Shown here: piece after piece, positions 1 to 5,074 of the stretch
How positions within the stretch are numbered: the stretch's first letter is position 1
Layout of the letters: each line of letters opens with the position of its first letter
Source: RZYP01 sp050256135
GTDB lineage: Bacteria > Bacillota > Negativicutes > Acidaminococcales > Acidaminococcaceae
Direction of reading: 5' to 3'
NCBI GenBank assembly: GCA_050256135.1
Contig: JBFWIF010000120.1
Coordinates: 1-5,074 of the forward strand
Length of the DNA: 5,074 nt
Notes under the pieces: generated by a model
Seen by the model: only the letters and a program-made list of their open reading frames with translations
Database searches by the model: none
What the model was told of the DNA's origin: nothing
Position numbers and translations under genes: made by a program

Positions 1-126
1 GCTATAAATATTCCTGATACGACTGATGAATTGAATCTGGTTATCCGCATGAGCGTGCTGTCAACTCTGGGAGTTGAAGTCAAAGATATTGAAGTTTTTT
101 TCAAACATATACAAGCAAAAAAATAA
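1..126 (+). CDS. Asp23/AmaP-family envelope stress protein, C-terminal fragment
   Basis: Frame 1 is open from the window edge to a TAA at 124-126 and gives 41 residues, so this is only the 3' end of a gene that begins upstream. The fragment starts AINIPDTTDELNLVI and later has LGVEVKDIEVFF. It matches the end of the Asp23/Gls24 fold, in which a 'nIPel...l...v...tGieVkeI.V.v' segment closes the domain. AmaP, the membrane anchor of Asp23, carries the same domain after its transmembrane hairpin. In many Bacillota the order is asp23, amaP, DUF2273, nusB, so the immediate neighbour of DUF2273 is more likely AmaP than Asp23 itself. The membrane segments that would decide this lie outside the window. 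The next gene begins 27 nt downstream, which suggests co-transcription. Confidence 0.6.
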   Translation, partial: AINIPDTTDELNLVIRMSVLSTLGVEVKDIEVFFKHIQAKK

Positions 127-138
127 TAATTTATAGTG

Positions 139-146
139 AGAGGAGA
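139..146 (+). promoter_or_regulatory. Ribosome binding site deciding the DUF2273 start
   Basis: AGAGGAGA contains the AGGAG core at 141-145, 8 nt before the ATG at 154. The in-frame GTG at 136 lies upstream of this site and has no comparable purine run before it, so the ATG is the better start. Confidence 0.75.
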
Positions 147-153
147 TAGAATT

Positions 154-381
154 ATGTTTTCTGAGATATTGCAAAATCTTTGGGAAAATTATAGAGGACG
201 TCTCGTGTGTTCATTGTTTGGTTTAATTATTGGCGCGATGTTCCTGATTCTGGGTTTTTTCCAGACTATCTTCTTGTTGATATGTATAACAGCAGGTTAT
301 TTGCTTGGCAAACGAATAGACAACAAGGAAGATTTAATGGATGTTCTGGACAGACTTTTGCCTCCAGGTCATCATAGATAA
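154..381 (+). CDS. DUF2273 family small integral membrane protein
   Basis: This is a complete 75-residue protein. A short amphipathic N-terminus (residues 1-16, ending NYRGR) is followed by a hydrophobic stretch at about 17-51 that can hold two closely spaced membrane helices with a GF-F-Q turn near 34-37. A charged tail follows (GKRIDNKEDLMDVLDRLLPP). The glycine-rich helix and the GYLLGKRID ending are what I recognise from DUF2273, a family found beside asp23 and amaP in Bacillota. The biochemical function is unknown; from context it probably sits in the cytoplasmic membrane with the Asp23/AmaP envelope-stress complex (inference). I chose the ATG at 154 over the in-frame GTG at 136 because of the AGGAG spacing. 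nusB begins 18 nt downstream. Confidence 0.8.
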   Translation: MFSEILQNLWENYRGRLVCSLFGLIIGAMFLILGFFQTIFLLICITAGYLLGKRIDNKEDLMDVLDRLLPPGHHR

Positions 382-399
382 TAATGAAAGAGGAAAAAT

Positions 400-810
400 A
401 TGAGTCGTAGAAATGCACGTGAACTAGTTTTAAAAAGTTTATTCCAAATAGATTTTTCAAAAGATACTGCACCACTGACAGCTTTTGCTGCTGCCAAAGA
501 AGGGGAAATTTCTGAAGACGAGGATGCTTATGCACTAGGTCTTTTGGATGGTATTCTCACTAACTTGTCCGCTATTGATGAAAAAATAGCAGCTTATGCA
601 ATTGACTGGGCAGTTGACCGCATGCCAGCTGTAGACCGTAATATTTTGCGTATAGCTATTTATGAAATATTTCTTGCCCCTGATTCTATTGCTTCATCTG
701 TTGCGATTAATGAAGCAGTTGAGGTTGCCAAGAAGTATGGTACGGAAGATTCAGGTCGTTTTATTAATGGTGTACTAGGAAAGATGGTCAAGAACCATGG
801 AAGTGTTTGA
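400..810 (+). CDS. nusB: Transcription antitermination factor NusB
   Basis: This is a full-length NusB of 136 residues (E. coli NusB has 139). It is a small all-helical cytoplasmic protein that binds boxA RNA together with NusE (ribosomal protein S10) and promotes processive transcription of rRNA operons. The N-terminal RRNARELVLKSLFQIDF (3-19) is the typical RNA-binding helix start with its arginines. The core signature runs W70, then RMPAVDRNILRIAIYEI (74-90). The last helices carry INEAVEVAKKYG (103-114) and RFINGVLGK (120-128). The start has AGAGG at 389-393, 6 nt upstream. The last 14 nt overlap the next gene, so translation is probably coupled. No residue expected to be invariant is missing as far as I can judge. 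Confidence 0.97.
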   Translation: MSRRNARELVLKSLFQIDFSKDTAPLTAFAAAKEGEISEDEDAYALGLLDGILTNLSAIDEKIAAYAIDWAVDRMPAVDRNILRIAIYEIFLAPDSIASSVAINEAVEVAKKYGTEDSGRFINGVLGKMVKNHGSV

Positions 811-1759
811 ATGTTATTTAGGTATCGACACAAGCTGCTATACAACATCGATAGCAGTACTTGATAGGCAGGGGAATTTGGTTGATGAGGTACGCCGTGT
901 TTTAAAAGTCAAGCCTGGAAGGCGTGGCTTGGCGCAATCTGAAATGGTTTTTCAGCACACTCGCAACCTGCCGGAATTAATAGAAGAGATATTTCACCGG
1001 CATGATATGAAGATTATCGGTATTGGTGTTTCTAAACAGCCAAGGCCGATTGCAAACTCATATATGCCGGCTTTTTTGTCTGGTTATGGATTGGCAAGAT
1101 CATTAGCATCTATATTGAATGCTAAGTTGGTACCAATTAGTCACCAGGAGAATCATCTGGAAGCAGGAGTATGGTCATCAGGATTTAGGTGTTCATCAAA
1201 ATTTTTAATGTTACATGCTTCAGGTGGAACAACTGATTTGCTATTAGCTGAAGATCAAGTTGCAGGAAATTTTGCGCTCAGTGAGATTGGCGGCAGCATT
1301 GATTTGCATGCTGGTCAATACATTGATAGAGTTGGGGTCGCATTAGGACTGAAGTTTCCAGCGGGCGCTGAGCTAGAGAAGATTGCGGCCCAAAGTAGTG
1401 ATATATATTCTTTGCCAGTTGCAGTGAGAGATTGTGAAATTAGTCTTTCCGGCCCAGCGACAGCTGCTTTAAGAGCAATTGACGCTGGCATCACTCCAGC
1501 AATAATTGCTCGTGGTGTTGAAAATTCTTTGGCAGAGTCATTTGCTCGCTGTATATTAAATGCAGCAAAAAAGCACAATATATCGGATGTTCTTTTAGTA
1601 GGGGGCGTGACTGCCAATAAATATATAAGAGGATATATCGGTGGAAAGCTTGCGGAAAATAATATAATGTTATATGTACCAGATTCAATGTATAGTTCCG
1701 ATAATGCTGTTGGATGTGCTGCAGCAGCAAGAAGAATGTTGGAGAAATGCTATGGTTGA
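797..1759 (+). CDS. Kae1/TsaD-like (peptidase M22 family) protein, probable TsaD paralog
   Basis: This 320-residue protein aligns end to end with the ASKHA-fold TsaD/Kae1 family (about 340 residues). It has YLGIDTSCYTTSIAVLD (7-23), the metal motif HQENH (H116 and H120, HxxxH), SGGTTDLLL (142-150), GGSIDLHAGQYIDR (165-178), SLSGPATAAL (216-225), LVGGVTANKYIR (267-278) and SSDNAVGCAAAA (300-311). H116, H120 and D302 match the TsaD metal ligands. Two signatures differ from true TsaD. The acidic pair of GIETSCDET is Y15-T16, and the glycine-rich GPGL loop is QPRPIANSYMPAFLSG (81-96). True TsaD makes tRNA t6A with TsaB, TsaC and TsaE; this protein more likely belongs to the second, uncharacterised Kae1-like group seen in Bacillota next to xseA. 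The old label 'O-sialoglycoprotein endopeptidase' should not be taken literally. The ATG at 797 lies inside nusB and has no good Shine-Dalgarno site; an in-frame GTG at 803 is an alternative start. Confidence 0.85.
   Translation: MEVFECYLGIDTSCYTTSIAVLDRQGNLVDEVRRVLKVKPGRRGLAQSEMVFQHTRNLPELIEEIFHRHDMKIIGIGVSKQPRPIANSYMPAFLSGYGLARSLASILNAKLVPISHQENHLEAGVWSSGFRCSSKFLMLHASGGTTDLLLAEDQVAGNFALSEIGGSIDLHAGQYIDRVGVALGLKFPAGAELEKIAAQSSDIYSLPVAVRDCEISLSGPATAALRAIDAGITPAIIARGVENSLAESFARCILNAAKKHNISDVLLVGGVTANKYIRGYIGGKLAENNIMLYVPDSMYSSDNAVGCAAAARRMLEKCYG
1741..1744 (+). promoter_or_regulatory. Ribosome binding site deciding the xseA start
   Basis: GGAG lies 7 nt before the ATG at 1752, inside the last codons of the Kae1-like gene. 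It supports 1752 over upstream in-frame codons such as the ATG at 1674, which would add 26 residues with no family counterpart and a long overlap. Confidence 0.75.
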
Positions 1760-2957
1760 TAACATCTACACGGTTAGTGATGTTAATAGAATAATAAAAC
1801 AAATGATAGAAACACGAGCCGAGTTTTTTAATATTCAACTTCAAGGAGAAGTGTCGAATTTTAGGAGATATGCTTCTGGACATTGTTATTTTACTTTGAA
1901 GGATAAAAATAGCGTTATTAAGGCAGTCATGTTTCGTGGCAGAGCTGCTGAACTTAAATTTTCCCCTAAAGACGGCGACAAGGTTTTGACAATTGGGCAT
2001 ATTGGCGTTTATGAACGAGATGGTATCTATCAGTTATATGTTGATATAATGCTTGCCAGCGGTGCAGGCGAATTAATGGTGGCTTACGAAAAATTAAAGA
2101 AAAAACTTGAACAGGAAGGTCTTTTTTCTTCAGAAAAAAAACGTGAGTTACCTGTTCAACCTCAAAAGATTGGTATTATAACATCTCAATCAGGTGCTGC
2201 TATTCACGATATAATAACGGTTTCCAAACGGCGCAGTCCAGGAGTAAAATTAATCTTTTTCCCTGTTAAGGTGCAAGGCGCAGACGCTGGCGGAGAAATA
2301 GCCTCAGCAATTAATTTCATGAACCGACATAAATTGGCTGATGTTCTGATAGTTGGACGTGGTGGCGGTTCAATTGAAGATTTATGGGCATTTAATGAGG
2401 AGCAGGTTGTCCGGTCTATTGCATCTTCGGAAATTCCAGTAGTAACTGCTATTGGACATGAGACTGATTTTACACTTGCTGATTTTGCAGCAGATCGCCG
2501 GGCTGCGACTCCATCGCAAGCCGCCGAAATAGTTGTTCCTAATATGTTAGAACTGTCTAATAGACTCAAACAGCTGAGTATAAGAAATGTACAAGTAATT
2601 ACTTCTCTTATTGAAAAAAATGAAAGTAAAGTAATGGAAATAGCCAATGCTTTGGTTTTAAAAGATCCTGATAGATGGTTAGCTGATAAAAAAATTGCAG
2701 TTGATGGTTGTCTTAATCGCCTTTTTTTGTCAATGCAGAGACTACAAAAAGATTATTCGCATGAATATGCATTACTTGTAACAAGGCTTGATGCTTCAAG
2801 TCCTTTAAGTATTATGAGTAGAGGGTATAGTTTAGCAAGAAAAGAAGATGGAACAATAATTAAAACCATTGAGGCTGTAAATATTGGCGATTCAATAGAA
2901 ACTGTTACTACAGATGGATTTATTCTATCGCTTGTGACAGAAATAAAAAGGCGGTAA
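1752..2957 (+). CDS. xseA: Exodeoxyribonuclease VII large subunit
   Basis: This is a complete 401-residue catalytic subunit of exonuclease VII, a metal-independent nuclease that degrades single-stranded DNA from both ends. The N-terminal OB-fold (about 1-105) has YTVSDVNRIIK (6-16), LQGEVSNFRRYASGHCYFTLK (30-50) and VYERDGIYQLYV (87-98). The catalytic domain (about 130-300) has GIITSQSGAAIHDI (141-154), VGRGGGSIEDLW (201-212), AIGHETDFTLADFAADRRAA (233-252) and TPSQAAE (253-259). D153, R203, H236 and D239 match residues reported as important in E. coli XseA (D155, R205, H238, D241). A helical region at about 265-345 is followed by the C-terminal SPLSIMSRGYSLAR (350-363). It is shorter than the E. 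coli protein (456 residues), mostly in the helical part. The start overlaps the preceding gene by 8 nt; xseB follows after 6 nt. Confidence 0.97.
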   Translation: MVDNIYTVSDVNRIIKQMIETRAEFFNIQLQGEVSNFRRYASGHCYFTLKDKNSVIKAVMFRGRAAELKFSPKDGDKVLTIGHIGVYERDGIYQLYVDIMLASGAGELMVAYEKLKKKLEQEGLFSSEKKRELPVQPQKIGIITSQSGAAIHDIITVSKRRSPGVKLIFFPVKVQGADAGGEIASAINFMNRHKLADVLIVGRGGGSIEDLWAFNEEQVVRSIASSEIPVVTAIGHETDFTLADFAADRRAATPSQAAEIVVPNMLELSNRLKQLSIRNVQVITSLIEKNESKVMEIANALVLKDPDRWLADKKIAVDGCLNRLFLSMQRLQKDYSHEYALLVTRLDASSPLSIMSRGYSLARKEDGTIIKTIEAVNIGDSIETVTTDGFILSLVTEIKRR

Positions 2958-2963
2958 AATGTT

Positions 2964-3212
2964 ATGGCAGCAAGAAATAAAATTAAAGATCTAAAATTTG
3001 AGGATGCGCTAAATAAACTTGAAAATAATGTCCAATTATTGGAAAGCGGCGGGTTATCTTTGGAAGAATCAATAGAGGTTTTTAAAGAGGGTATTGAGTT
3101 AAGCCAAGTCTGCCTTGCTAAATTAAATACTGCTCAGCAAGAGGTGCAGAAAGTAATCGCAACTAGTGATCAAAATTATAAATTTGTGTCATTTGGAGAG
3201 GTTGAAGAATAG
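2964..3212 (+). CDS. xseB: Exodeoxyribonuclease VII small subunit
   Basis: This is a complete 82-residue small subunit of exonuclease VII. Several copies bind the helical region of one XseA and are needed for activity and for protecting the cell from excess large subunit. The family pattern is clear: LKFEDALNKLE (10-20), then LESGGLSLEESIEVFKEGIEL (26-46), then LNTAQQEVQKV (54-64), predicted as two antiparallel helices. The last 15 or so residues are a variable acidic tail. A weak Shine-Dalgarno site, AAGGCGG at 2948-2954, lies 9 nt before the ATG. The position directly after xseA is the usual pairing for this complex and probably ensures balanced synthesis by coupled translation. Confidence 0.95.
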   Translation: MAARNKIKDLKFEDALNKLENNVQLLESGGLSLEESIEVFKEGIELSQVCLAKLNTAQQEVQKVIATSDQNYKFVSFGEVEE

Positions 3213-3213
3213 T

Positions 3214-4089
3214 ATGGATTTTGCAAAGTATTATGAAGATAGGAAGAAATTAGTAAATAATTTTTTAGAAAAGCGTATGCAGAAAAAAGGAATTTCACGT
3301 GTTGATGAAGCTATGAGATACAGCCTTTTAGCTGGTGGTAAACGGATACGTCCACTGCTTTTGATGGCTACAGCAGATGCGATTGGCAGTCATGGCTATA
3401 ATTATCTTCCTGTTGCCTGTGGTTTAGAAATGATTCATACTTATTCTTTGATTCACGATGACTTGCCATTAATGGACAATGATGATTATAGAAGAGGAAG
3501 ATTAACTAATCACAAGGTTTATGGTGATGCAATGGCTTTGCTTGCAGGTGATGCGCTTCTTACATTAGCCTTTGAAGTTATGCTTGAACAAAAAAACGTT
3601 AATTCTGATGTTTTAGTTGAAACCATACGGGAAGTAGCTATGTGTGCTGGTAATTATGGAATGGTAGGCGGACAGGCTCTTGATATTGATGCTGAGGGAA
3701 ATGAAATATCTATTGCTGAATTAAATACATTGCATGCTGCTAAAACGGGTGCAATGTTTATTGCTGCTGTAAGATCCGGTGCACGACTTGCCGGTGCAGA
3801 CAGCCTGCAATTACTTGCCTTGACGAAATTTGCCGATTTGATTGGACTAGCATTTCAAATAACTGATGATATCCTTGATGTAGAGGGCAATTTGCAGGAG
3901 ATGGGTAAAACAGCCGGCAGTGACGCTAAAAACTCAAAAACGACTTATGTAACTATTTGTACTTTAGATGGAGCTAAGGCTTTGGCAGAAAAAACAATTA
4001 ATGAGGCGCTTGAATGTCTTGAAACTTTCGGTGACAATGCCGAACCTTTACGTAATATTGCAAATATGGTTTGCAAACGCAAATACTGA
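3214..4089 (+). CDS. ispA: Farnesyl diphosphate synthase (polyprenyl synthetase family)
   Basis: This complete 291-residue cytoplasmic enzyme condenses DMAPP/GPP with IPP to give farnesyl diphosphate, the precursor of undecaprenyl phosphate and quinone side chains. Motifs in order are LLAGGKRIRP (38-47), the first aspartate-rich motif DDLPLMD (82-88) followed by NDDYRRGR (89-96), GDALL (112-116), GGQALDI (152-158), KTG (177-179), FQITDDILD with the second aspartate-rich motif at 218-222, and GKTAGSDAKNSKTTY (231-245). The four-residue spacing in DDxxxxD and the aromatic Y77 five residues before D82 match bacterial type II FPP synthases and argue for a C15 product over GGPP. The ATG at 3214 is 1 nt after the xseB stop; GGAGAGG at 3195-3201 is a rather distant Shine-Dalgarno site (12 nt). 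Starting at the upstream ATG at 3166 would add 16 unrelated residues read from within xseB. Confidence 0.95.
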   Translation: MDFAKYYEDRKKLVNNFLEKRMQKKGISRVDEAMRYSLLAGGKRIRPLLLMATADAIGSHGYNYLPVACGLEMIHTYSLIHDDLPLMDNDDYRRGRLTNHKVYGDAMALLAGDALLTLAFEVMLEQKNVNSDVLVETIREVAMCAGNYGMVGGQALDIDAEGNEISIAELNTLHAAKTGAMFIAAVRSGARLAGADSLQLLALTKFADLIGLAFQITDDILDVEGNLQEMGKTAGSDAKNSKTTYVTICTLDGAKALAEKTINEALECLETFGDNAEPLRNIANMVCKRKY

Positions 4090-4101
4090 TTACCATATAA
4101 T
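4071..4101 (+). promoter_or_regulatory. Possible internal promoter upstream of dxs
   Basis: A perfect TATAAT at 4096-4101 sits just after the ispA stop. Upstream, TTGCAA at 4071-4076 matches four of six bases of the -35 consensus, with a spacer of 19 bp, which is longer than ideal. In AT-rich DNA a chance TATAAT is common, so this is a candidate only. It lies in the only sizeable gap of the window. Confidence 0.3.
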
Positions 4102-4126
4102 ATTTTATTTTTCATATACCGTAAAA

Positions 4127-4135
4127 AAGGAAGGA
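4127..4135 (+). promoter_or_regulatory. Ribosome binding site deciding the GTG start of dxs
   Basis: The purine run AAGGAAGGA ends 7 nt before the GTG at 4143 and is the best Shine-Dalgarno match here. It supports a GTG start over the first in-frame ATG at 4203 (codon 21). Its 3' part lies in the perfect palindrome GGAAATTTCC (4133-4142), which abuts the start codon. Confidence 0.75.
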
Positions 4136-4142
4136 AATTTCC
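4133..4142. repeat. 10-bp perfect palindrome between Shine-Dalgarno and start codon of dxs
   Basis: GGAAATTTCC reads the same on both strands and touches the GTG at 4143. Its left half is part of the Shine-Dalgarno run. In RNA it could only make a very small hairpin, either three pairs around an AATT loop, or four pairs if GGAA at 4129-4132 pairs with TTCC at 4139-4142. It could also be chance or a DNA-binding half-site pair. No function is assigned. Confidence 0.4.
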
Positions 4143-5074
4143 GTGCAGTTTTTAGATAAAATTGATTCCCCTTCAGATATTAAAAAATTGAATATCGAAG
4201 AAATGACGAAACTTGCTCAAGAAATTAGAAAATTTTTAGTTAATGTCATATCTAAAACAGGTGGTCATCTGGCTTCGAATTTAGGTGTCGTTGAACTGAC
4301 CTTAGCTATCCATAAAGTTTTCAATACGCCAGACGATAAAATTGTCTGGGACGTAGGACATCAGTCGTATGTTCATAAAATTGTAACCGGCAGAAGAGAA
4401 ATGTTTGATACCTTACGTCAGTACGGTGGACTTTCAGGTTTTCCTAAAAGGAGTGAAAGCGAGCACGACGTCTTTGGAACTGGACATTCAAGTACATCTA
4501 TTTCTGCTGCTCTTGGTATGGCAGTCGCTCGTGATCTGAAAGGGGATAATTACAATGTTATTGCTGTCATAGGCGATGGGGCTCTTACGGGAGGCATGGC
4601 GATAGAAGCTTTGAATGATGCCGGAGTATTACAGAAAAAGATACTCGTTATTCTCAATGATAATGAAATGTCTATTTCTGAGAATGTAGGAGCACTTTCC
4701 GAATATCTTTGCAGGTTACGAACTGACCCAACATATTCTCATCTTAAGACGGACCTGGAAAGTTTAATTAAAAGCATACCTACAATTGGCGAGCATGTTG
4801 CGAATACAGTGCGTCGCGTCAAAGATACTTTAAAGTATTTTTTGGCTCCAGGCATGCTTTTTGAACAGCTCGGCTTTACCTATATAGGGCCTGTCGATGG
4901 TCATAACCTTGAGGGACTTATTGATATTATGGAACGTGCAAAAAATATTGATAAACCTGTTTTGGTGCATGTTATTACAAAAAAGGGAAAAGGGTATTTG
5001 CCAGCTGAAACAAATCCCGATAAGTTTCACGGTACAGGTGCATTTGAAATAGCTACCGGCGAAAAAATATCGGT
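4143..5074 (+). CDS. dxs: 1-deoxy-D-xylulose-5-phosphate synthase, N-terminal half (gene runs off window)
   Basis: The frame is open from GTG 4143 to the window end, giving 310 codons plus two bases, about half of a typical 620-640 residue Dxs. Dxs joins pyruvate and glyceraldehyde 3-phosphate, using thiamine diphosphate and Mg2+, to make DXP, the entry step of the MEP isoprenoid pathway. The visible thiamine-binding half has TGGHLASNLG (39-48, with H42 matching the conserved active-site-side histidine), WDVGHQSYVHKI (69-80), GLSGFPKRSESEHD (96-109), FGTGHSSTSISAALG (111-125), the GDG (144-146) to NDN (172-174) diphosphate/Mg motif, GPVDGHNLEGL (249-259) and KKGKGYLPAE (280-289). No frameshift or missing key residue is seen. 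The transketolase-like pyrimidine-binding and C-terminal domains lie outside. The position after ispA is the same as in B. subtilis. Confidence 0.96.
   Translation, partial: MQFLDKIDSPSDIKKLNIEEMTKLAQEIRKFLVNVISKTGGHLASNLGVVELTLAIHKVFNTPDDKIVWDVGHQSYVHKIVTGRREMFDTLRQYGGLSGFPKRSESEHDVFGTGHSSTSISAALGMAVARDLKGDNYNVIAVIGDGALTGGMAIEALNDAGVLQKKILVILNDNEMSISENVGALSEYLCRLRTDPTYSHLKTDLESLIKSIPTIGEHVANTVRRVKDTLKYFLAPGMLFEQLGFTYIGPVDGHNLEGLIDIMERAKNIDKPVLVHVITKKGKGYLPAETNPDKFHGTGAFEIATGEKIS

Noticed and set aside
136..153. GTG at 136 as the start of the DUF2273 gene, adding six residues
   Set aside because: The AGGAG ribosome site lies downstream of this GTG and is well spaced for the ATG at 154; the added residues are its translated Shine-Dalgarno region.
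1674..1751. Upstream ATG extension of xseA
   Set aside because: It would add 26 residues read out of frame from the Kae1-like gene. The family N-terminus (YTVSDVNRIIK) begins right after the ATG at 1752, which has its own GGAG site.
1491..2000. 169-codon open frame on the minus strand
   Set aside because: It lies antisense to the Kae1-like gene and xseA, which have strong family matches. The translation has no recognisable domain and reads as low-complexity shadow sequence.
2134..2141. Run of eight A in xseA as a programmed slippage site
   Set aside because: It encodes ordinary E-K-K codons, the frame is intact on both sides, and no alternative product or stimulatory structure is visible.
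2204..2647. 147-codon open frame on the minus strand
   Set aside because: It lies entirely antisense to the conserved catalytic domain of xseA and has no recognisable motif.
3166..3213. Upstream ATG extension of ispA
   Set aside because: It would overlap the 3' end of xseB by 47 nt and add 16 residues with no counterpart in FPP synthases.
4070..4083. TTTGC-AAAC-GCAAA inverted repeat at the end of ispA as a terminator
   Set aside because: The stem is only 5 bp, is AT-rich and within coding sequence, and is not followed by a T-run. It is too weak for a rho-independent terminator.
4830..5030. 66-codon open frame on the minus strand
   Set aside because: It is antisense to conserved Dxs motifs (GPVDGH, KKGKGY) and has no ribosome site or family resemblance.

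Overview
The window reads as one co-directional (+ strand) block of chromosomal housekeeping genes from a low-GC Bacillota (Firmicutes). Gene order and protein similarity suggest Clostridia or Negativicutes rather than Bacillus. All genes are intact and densely packed, the sequence is AT-rich, and the Shine-Dalgarno sites are mostly purine-rich. I see no rRNA, tRNA, insertion sequence, CRISPR array, phage gene or convincing rho-independent terminator.

Layout. Bases 1-126 are the 3' end of an Asp23/AmaP-type envelope-stress gene. A 75-residue DUF2273 membrane protein follows (154-381), then nusB (400-810). Next is a complete Kae1/TsaD-like (M22 family) protein (797-1759) that overlaps nusB by 14 nt. 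Then come xseA (1752-2957) and xseB (2964-3212), the two subunits of exonuclease VII. After them are a farnesyl diphosphate synthase, ispA (3214-4089), and the first 310 codons of dxs (4143 to the window end). The dxs gene starts with GTG and runs off the edge.

How the genes fit together. The asp23-like / nusB / xseA / xseB / ispA / dxs order is a known conserved Bacillota neighbourhood. It joins envelope homeostasis, rRNA transcription antitermination, DNA repair and isoprenoid precursor synthesis. Dxs makes DXP for the MEP pathway, and IspA condenses the resulting C5 units to FPP for undecaprenyl phosphate and quinones. In B. subtilis the slot between nusB and xseA is held by folD; here it holds the Kae1-like gene. 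Overlaps of 14 and 8 nt and gaps of 6 and 1 nt imply one polycistronic transcript with translational coupling. The only sizeable break (53 nt, before dxs) carries a perfect TATAAT and may add an internal promoter.

I did not find a clearly undescribed system. The most interesting item is the Kae1-like protein. It keeps the HxxxH metal motif and the C-terminal DNA motif of TsaD but lacks the acidic pair of the GIETSCDET signature and the usual glycine-rich GPGL loop. It is therefore probably not the tRNA t6A enzyme, and its function is unknown to me.
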